Under the pieces are notes generated by a model, which saw only the letters and a list, made by a program, of their open reading frames with translations, ran no database searches and had not been told where the DNA came from. A DNA stretch of 64,000 nt from JADLHS01 sp039806955. Its GTDB lineage: Bacteria > Verrucomicrobiota > Verrucomicrobiia > Limisphaerales > JADLHS01. Position numbers and translations under genes: made by a program. Within the stretch, counting starts at the first letter, position 1, and each line of letters opens with the position of its first letter. Positions 59,029 to 64,000 of the stretch are shown here, in pieces. The stretch covers positions 1 to 64,000 of the forward strand of contig JBDHQI010000006.1 in NCBI GenBank assembly GCA_039806955.1. The letters are read 5' to 3'.

Positions 59029-60735
59029 GTGACAATCACCCGATCTACGCTTCGATTTCAATTTCAACCTCGATTGTGGGCTTCGTTACGGACCTACTCC
59101 CGAACCACTTTTGTGGCGGATTTAACCGCGGGCCTGATCATCGGCATTGTCGCGTTGCCACTGGCCATGGCGCTCGCCATCGCCTCCGGCTTGAAGCCTG
59201 AAGTGGGCATTTTCACCTCCATAGTCGGCGGGTTTTTAATCTCTTTCTTTGGCGGTTCCCGCGTGCAAGTTGGCGGTCCGGCGGGCGCGTTTGTTCCGTT
59301 GTTGGTGCCGATCGTTGCGGCGCATGGCCCCGAAGGACTCGCCGCTTGCGCATTAATCGCTGGAGTTATTCTGGTGGGACTCGGAGTGGCGCGATTAGGT
59401 TCGATGATCCGCTTCGTGCCCTATCCGGTGGTCATCGGATTCACCAGTGGCATTGCAATTATTATTCTCAGCACTCAATTGCAGGATTTCTTTGGTTTGC
59501 CGCAAGGGCTGCCCGCTGATTTCATCGGTAAACTAAAGGCGCTTGCGGCGGATTTTCATCCCAACTGGGCGACCACGGGTCTGGCTTTGGCAGGCACGTT
59601 GCTGATCTGGTTTTGGCCGGCGGCCTGGGCCCGGCGGGTGCCCGGCTCGCTCGCGGTGATTGTGCTGGGCGCCGTTGGGGTCGCTGTATTTCAACTGCAC
59701 GAACGTTGGGGCATTGCGACGTTGGGCAGTCAGTTTGGCGCCATGCCGCGCGGACTGCCGTTGCCTCATGTGCCGTTGTTGTCAGTGGAAACCTGGCGCG
59801 ATTTGTTGCCGTCCGGCATGACGGTTGCCGCGCTGGGAGCGATCGAGTCGTTGCTGTGCGCGGTGGTGGCCGACGGTATGATTGATGACCGGCACGATTC
59901 CAACCAGGAACTGGTCGGGCAGGGAATTGCCAACATTGCCTGCGCCTTTTTCGGCGGAATGCCGGCCACGGGCGTGATTGCCCGCACGGCCATCAATGTG
60001 CGGAGCGGGGCCAAAACTCCTGTTGCTGGTTTGGTGCATGCGGCCGTGCTGTTGCTGATTCTGCTGGTGGCGGCGCCACTGGCCAGTTTTATTCCGCTGG
60101 CAGCCTTGAGCGCCGTGTTGGTTGTGGTTGCCATCCGGATGGGAGAATGGCATCACTTTACCCGGTTGCGTCGCTGGCCCAAGGAAGACATCACCGTGTT
60201 GCTGACTGCCTTTGTGCTGACGGTTGTCACGGATCTGCCCGTGGCGGTTGGCGCGTCACTCGTGTTGGCGGCGGTGTTATTGGTTCGGCAACTGTCGCAG
60301 ACCGCCGAAGTTCGAACCGAAGTCCCCACCGGTTCCGCCCGCGCCACGGATCAAACTTCCCCGGACGGCGCGTTGCCGGCGGGCGTCATGGTTTTCCGGG
60401 TTTGGGGCGCGATCTTCTTTGGCGCGGCGGATAAATTGGAAACGGCAATGCGGCGGGCGGGCAGCGTGCCGGAAGTTTTGATTTTGCGGATGGAAGACGC
60501 GTTGGTTCTGGATGCCACCGGTCTTAATGCGTTGGAAGATTTACAGGAGAAATTGGCGCGGCGTGGGAAGCATTTGATTCTCTGCGGTCCCCATTCGCAA
60601 CCGTTGTTTGCCTTGACGCGGGCTGGATTTCTGGAGCGGCTGGGCCTGGAAAACATGAGCGGCGATTTGGAAGCGGCACTGGTCCGGGCGCGGCAACTGA
60701 TTGAGGACAAGAAAGCCGGCAAGGCTGCGAGCTGA
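59029..60735 (+). CDS. SulP family anion transporter with STAS domain
   Basis: 568 residues. Membrane region with ~10-12 helices (about 25-410), motifs GLIIGIVALPLAMALAIASG and MPATGVIARTAINVRSGAKTP, then a C-terminal STAS domain (about 455-560) with LVLDATGLNALEDL. Likely moves sulfate, bicarbonate or another anion. Start is GTG. Confidence 0.93.
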   Translation: MTITRSTLRFQFQPRLWASLRTYSRTTFVADLTAGLIIGIVALPLAMALAIASGLKPEVGIFTSIVGGFLISFFGGSRVQVGGPAGAFVPLLVPIVAAHGPEGLAACALIAGVILVGLGVARLGSMIRFVPYPVVIGFTSGIAIIILSTQLQDFFGLPQGLPADFIGKLKALAADFHPNWATTGLALAGTLLIWFWPAAWARRVPGSLAVIVLGAVGVAVFQLHERWGIATLGSQFGAMPRGLPLPHVPLLSVETWRDLLPSGMTVAALGAIESLLCAVVADGMIDDRHDSNQELVGQGIANIACAFFGGMPATGVIARTAINVRSGAKTPVAGLVHAAVLLLILLVAAPLASFIPLAALSAVLVVVAIRMGEWHHFTRLRRWPKEDITVLLTAFVLTVVTDLPVAVGASLVLAAVLLVRQLSQTAEVRTEVPTGSARATDQTSPDGALPAGVMVFRVWGAIFFGAADKLETAMRRAGSVPEVLILRMEDALVLDATGLNALEDLQEKLARRGKHLILCGPHSQPLFALTRAGFLERLGLENMSGDLEAALVRARQLIEDKKAGKAAS

Positions 60736-60793
60736 AAATCCGGGCGGTTAATCCAGCGCCCAATAATTGGCCGCAAGCGCGGCCCGTAAAAAC

Positions 60794-61159
60794 ATGACGA
60801 AAACAATGGCTATTCGAGTAAGCGCCAGCCTGGGGTTGTTGGCGGTGGGACTGGGCGCGTTTGGCGCTCACGGATTGAAGGAGACGTTGACGCAACATGG
60901 AATGGTGGCGGTTTGGGAAAAAGCGGTTTTCTATCACTTCATCCACACGGTGATTTTGTTTGTTCTGCCGCAACGCCGTGAGTTTTGTGCGGGGCCGTGG
61001 CTGACGTTGTTTGCGGGGATCGTCTTGTTCTCCGGCTCGTTGTATTTGCTCGCAATCACCCATTGGAAATGGCTGGGCTTCATCACGCCCTTCGGTGGCG
61101 TCTGTTTTGTGGTGGGCTGGATTTGGCTGGCCATTTCCGCACGGAAGCTGGTTGATTGA
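60794..61159 (+). CDS. DUF423 family membrane protein
   Basis: 121 residues with four hydrophobic helices; N-terminal GAFGAHGLKETL and C-terminal ITPFGGVCFVVGWIWLAISA are characteristic of DUF423. Function unknown. ATG at 60794. Confidence 0.88.
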   Translation: MTKTMAIRVSASLGLLAVGLGAFGAHGLKETLTQHGMVAVWEKAVFYHFIHTVILFVLPQRREFCAGPWLTLFAGIVLFSGSLYLLAITHWKWLGFITPFGGVCFVVGWIWLAISARKLVD

Positions 61160-61357
61160 ACATCGGCCAGAGTGGCGGTCTGAACGGACCTCTGCCGTGG
61201 GTTGAATGAAAGTTGAGGCACTTTGACGGGTGTGGGGAATTATTCATTGCGAAAGGATCAGATCGTCGAGATGCAGTGATTGCGGGTTGAAAGGGATCTG
61301 GTGAAATTATTGGTTTTCTCCATTGTCACGGCTGGAAGCCTGCGCTAGTACCCAAAC

Positions 61358-61987
61358 ATGAATTGCCGCCCGCGCCCCGATGTCGCTTTGCCGAGCGCGG
61401 CGGGGGCATCGGGCTTCGCGCTGATGGAGTTGCTCATCACGGTGGCAATCATTTTCGTGTTCTTCACAATGTTCTTTGGGTTCGGCGCCAAAAAACGTCA
61501 GCGCAGCGCAAAATTACGTTGTCAGGAGAATTTACAGAAAGCCTTCGTCGGCTTGCAGATTTTTGCCAACGAACATGATGAGCGGTTTCCCCAAACCACG
61601 AATGCCACCACGGCCGAGGTGGCGTTGGAAGTTTTGGTGCCGCGTTATACGGCCGATACCAAAATCTTCGTCTGCCCTGGGCGAAAGGATTCGGCGCCGG
61701 CTCCGGATCAACTCTTGCGCCAGGGGCGCATCAGCTACTCGTATTATCAGGGACACACCAAAACCGGGACCAACGGCTTTCTTTTGACCGATTGGCAGGT
61801 GAACACCCAGGCCAAGCGCATCGGCGATTTGTTGTTTTCTGAAACCGGTAAAAGGCCCGGTAACAACCACGCCAAAACCGGAGGGAATTTACTCGAAATC
61901 ACCGGCGACGTGATTTCCTCGCCCGCGCGGGCGGCGGTGGACCTGCTCTTGCCAGCCGGCGTGGTGTTACTGAATCCCAAACCCTGA
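61358..61987 (+). CDS. Pseudopilin-like protein
   Basis: 209 residues. Prepilin motif GFALMELLITVAIIFVFFTMFFGFGAKKRQRSAKLRCQENLQKAF (about 19-64) with cleavage before Phe-type residue and Glu at +5. The body resembles other verrucomicrobial pseudopilins (KIFVCPGRKDS) but lacks a clear H-X9-DG motif. Followed 6 nt later by the zinc-finger/PQQ gene, suggesting an operon. Confidence 0.82.
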   Translation: MNCRPRPDVALPSAAGASGFALMELLITVAIIFVFFTMFFGFGAKKRQRSAKLRCQENLQKAFVGLQIFANEHDERFPQTTNATTAEVALEVLVPRYTADTKIFVCPGRKDSAPAPDQLLRQGRISYSYYQGHTKTGTNGFLLTDWQVNTQAKRIGDLLFSETGKRPGNNHAKTGGNLLEITGDVISSPARAAVDLLLPAGVVLLNPKP

Positions 61988-61993
61988 CGACGC

Positions 61994-64000
61994 ATGAAGA
62001 TCGTTTGCGATTGCGGCGCAAAGTATGCCTTCGACGTGACGGCGGACAATCTGCGTTCGCCGGTGGCTTTCAGTTGCCCCAACTGCGGCCAGGATTGGTC
62101 CGCAGCGATCAACCAACAAATTCGTGAGCAATTCGGGGTGGGATCAGATGCAAGCCCCGATGTTCACCAAGTGACCGCCGCGGGAGTTGCGGACGTGACG
62201 GTGCCGCCGGTTTCAGCATCGAAGCGCCCGCCGCTGCGAATCCAATTGCCGCCCCAGGTTACATCGGCGTCATCGGATGAAACTGGAGTGGCGGAGCGAT
62301 TTTGTTCGCGCCATCCGTCGGCTCAGGCGCTGCAAGTGTGTGCCGTCTGCGGGAAACGTATCTGTGCGAAATGCGCTGGGTTATTCGCGGGCTGCTGTTC
62401 GCCGCTGTGTAAAGAGCAGGCGGCGTTGCGAGGAGGAAAAGTTTCGCGGAGTGGCCGCCAGTATGAATCCGATGAGGCTCGACGACTGCGCCATTTTGGG
62501 TGGCTGGTAAAATTGGGGTTATGCCTGGCGCTTTTGGTGCTGGGGGCGTGGCTGTGGTATGCCTGGTGGGGATCGCGACCCCGGCCAGTCGTCACTTTGC
62601 GGTTTGAGAACGATCCGGCTTTCGCGGGCACCAGTGTTGTCGCCGGCGAGCAGGTGATTTTTCTGCATGGACTGAAACTCGGGCGTTACGACCTGAGTGC
62701 CAAACGTCAGGTGTGGCTGCAATCCATGGTGGATGAGAAAACGATTCGATCGCAGGCGGAGCAGGATCTTCGACAAATGCAGGCCATGGTGGCCGCCGGG
62801 CAAAGCAGCGGCACGATTCCGTCGCTCGAACAACGGATCAGAGACCTGACGCGGGTTACTGAAAGCGTATTTCAGTTGCGCGTATTCGAGCACAGCATCT
62901 GGGTGGCGGACGATGAAACGGCGCGACAATTCGACTGGGACACGGGCAAGCAACTGCGGGCCGTGCCTTTCTTGGGAGATTTTAACGAGGCCCGGTTGAA
63001 GGGAAGTCAGTTGGAAATCGGTCAGGTGCTGAATGATTCCACGATTCAACTGACACGGTTGGATTTGGTGAGCGGTCAGATGACTACGGAGCCGCTGGGA
63101 ACGAACCTCACCAGTGGCGCAGCGGGAAGCAGCACGTCGCGGCCGCCGTCCGGCAAAACCAAAGTGACCCGAAAGGGCATTGCCGATCTGAGCGCGGGAC
63201 AACTGGGGGCTGCCGTCGCGAGTGGTTCATGGGCCGGGAAACTGGCGGCGCCAGCGACCATTGCCGTGACGCGCCGCCAGCAGGAAGCATTGCAACTCAT
63301 GGCCGAGGATGATGAAGTGCAGAAAGCCGGCCGGAATCCGGCGACTTCAAGCGCCAGGATGCCGTTGGCCGAATCGGTCCAGGTGTTTCCCTCCGGATCG
63401 GGATGGGTTCAATTGACGGCGCAGTTGTTGCAGCAAAACATCGTTGCGCGTTCAGCAATGCGGGCCGCACCCGCGAAGTCAGCGTTGGATAGCGGACTGA
63501 GTGCAGGTGCGACGACTGAAGTTGCCAACGAGTTATTGAACGAAATGGCGCGAAATGCCGGTCAGGACAAGGTTGAAGAAGACCAGAGCCGGTATGCGGT
63601 TCGCCTTCATCGCATCGGCGCCGCTGCCGCGCCGGATTGGGAAGGCGAAGTGCTTGGCGTGCCGCAGTTATACCCGCAGGCAACCGTGAATGTGCTGGTA
63701 GCAGGAACGACGTTGCTGGTTTTGGATCAGCAAAATCGCAGGAAATGGGAGAGCGCGTTGATGTATCCACTGGCGGAGGCGGGGGATTTGGCGGTCCGCC
63801 ATCGAGACAGACTTGGGCCGGTGGTGGAACACGACCAATCGCTATATGTTTTTGATCAAGGCGTGCTGAGCGCATTGGACTTGGCGACAGGCGCCGCCCG
63901 TTGGCGATTGCCCTCCGTAGGCGTCAGGGGGTTGTTTTTTGATGATGCGGGCGCGCTTTATGTCAACACCACCACCGCCAGTCCGGATCGGATCAAATAT
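61994..64000 (+). CDS. Zinc-finger/transmembrane/PQQ-propeller protein (partial, runs off the window)
   Basis: Open from ATG 61994 to the window end (669 codons, no stop seen). Layout: N-terminal zinc-ribbon-like CDCG...CPNCG (about 5-33), a Pro-rich linker, a B-box-like Cys/His cluster (CSRHPSAQALQVCAVCGKRICAKCA, about 105-129), one transmembrane segment (LVKLGLCLALLVLGAWLWYAW), then a large exported domain whose repeats (VFEHSIWVADDETARQFDW, TLLVLDQQN, LDLATGAARW) look like a PQQ-type propeller. Could be a membrane sensor or scaffold. C-terminus unknown. Confidence 0.75.
   Translation, partial: MKIVCDCGAKYAFDVTADNLRSPVAFSCPNCGQDWSAAINQQIREQFGVGSDASPDVHQVTAAGVADVTVPPVSASKRPPLRIQLPPQVTSASSDETGVAERFCSRHPSAQALQVCAVCGKRICAKCAGLFAGCCSPLCKEQAALRGGKVSRSGRQYESDEARRLRHFGWLVKLGLCLALLVLGAWLWYAWWGSRPRPVVTLRFENDPAFAGTSVVAGEQVIFLHGLKLGRYDLSAKRQVWLQSMVDEKTIRSQAEQDLRQMQAMVAAGQSSGTIPSLEQRIRDLTRVTESVFQLRVFEHSIWVADDETARQFDWDTGKQLRAVPFLGDFNEARLKGSQLEIGQVLNDSTIQLTRLDLVSGQMTTEPLGTNLTSGAAGSSTSRPPSGKTKVTRKGIADLSAGQLGAAVASGSWAGKLAAPATIAVTRRQQEALQLMAEDDEVQKAGRNPATSSARMPLAESVQVFPSGSGWVQLTAQLLQQNIVARSAMRAAPAKSALDSGLSAGATTEVANELLNEMARNAGQDKVEEDQSRYAVRLHRIGAAAAPDWEGEVLGVPQLYPQATVNVLVAGTTLLVLDQQNRRKWESALMYPLAEAGDLAVRHRDRLGPVVEHDQSLYVFDQGVLSALDLATGAARWRLPSVGVRGLFFDDAGALYVNTTTASPDRIKY

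Overview
The window reads as a chromosomal segment of a free-living Verrucomicrobiota bacterium, probably from the Pedosphaera/Limisphaera side of the phylum. That placement is inferred from gene content. The indicators are pseudopilins with the H-X9-DG signature, secreted proteins with a phylum-typical C-terminal tail, a planctomycete/verrucomicrobial short c-type cytochrome, an oversized MurQ/GKRP-like SIS protein, and many small palindromic repeats between genes. No integrase, transposase, phage structural gene or CRISPR array was seen.

Layout. 1-4620: composite palindromic repeats surround a PIN-type toxin-antitoxin pair and a three-gene ABC operon whose last member is a His/Asp/Glu-rich TPR protein. 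4621-8635: an H-X9-DG pseudopilin, a small lipoprotein, a Bcp/PrxQ peroxiredoxin, a BioF/KBL-type synthase, RNase P RNA (rnpB) and a zinc-ribbon membrane protein. 9160-19632: helicase HrpB, a secreted metzincin protease, a DUF362 protein, a TPR lipoprotein, CvpA, DNA primase and a small cytochrome c. 19759-28366: a CbiX-like chelatase, a Gfo/Idh oxidoreductase, tyrA, aroA, cmk, plsC, a DUF4404 protein, tmk and cysS. 28511-33009: a Tat-exported superoxide dismutase, a RelE/HTH toxin-antitoxin pair, a NifS-type cysteine desulfurase and mutY.

33222-37342 is an accessory island with visibly lower GC. It holds a small membrane protein, a protein made of two copies of one domain, and a chimeric ORF in which the first ~83 residues of a PIN toxin run in frame into the C-terminal part of a secreted caspase-like (His/Cys dyad) protein. 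Next to it is a RelE/ParE module flanked by ~55-bp direct repeats. 37393-40155 carries an SBBP-repeat propeller protein and RNase HIII.

40329-53715 is the translation/transcription core: promoter, tRNA-Thr, tuf, terminator, tRNA-Trp, tRNA-Ser, secE, nusG, rplK, rplA, rplJ, rplL, rpoB, rpoC, terminator. 53746-64000 carries an APC permease, the SIS protein, an aldo/keto reductase, a HAD phosphatase, a SulP transporter, DUF423, a second pseudopilin, and a zinc-finger/PQQ-propeller protein that runs off the window.

The most unusual features are palindromic repeat elements lying in frame inside conserved housekeeping genes (aroA, mutY and the murQ-like gene). They resemble in kind the Rickettsia palindromic elements. 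mutY also holds a 7-bp tandem repeat that could shift its frame if copy number changed. The chimeric PIN/caspase-like locus and its two overlapping partner genes are the best candidate for an undescribed system.
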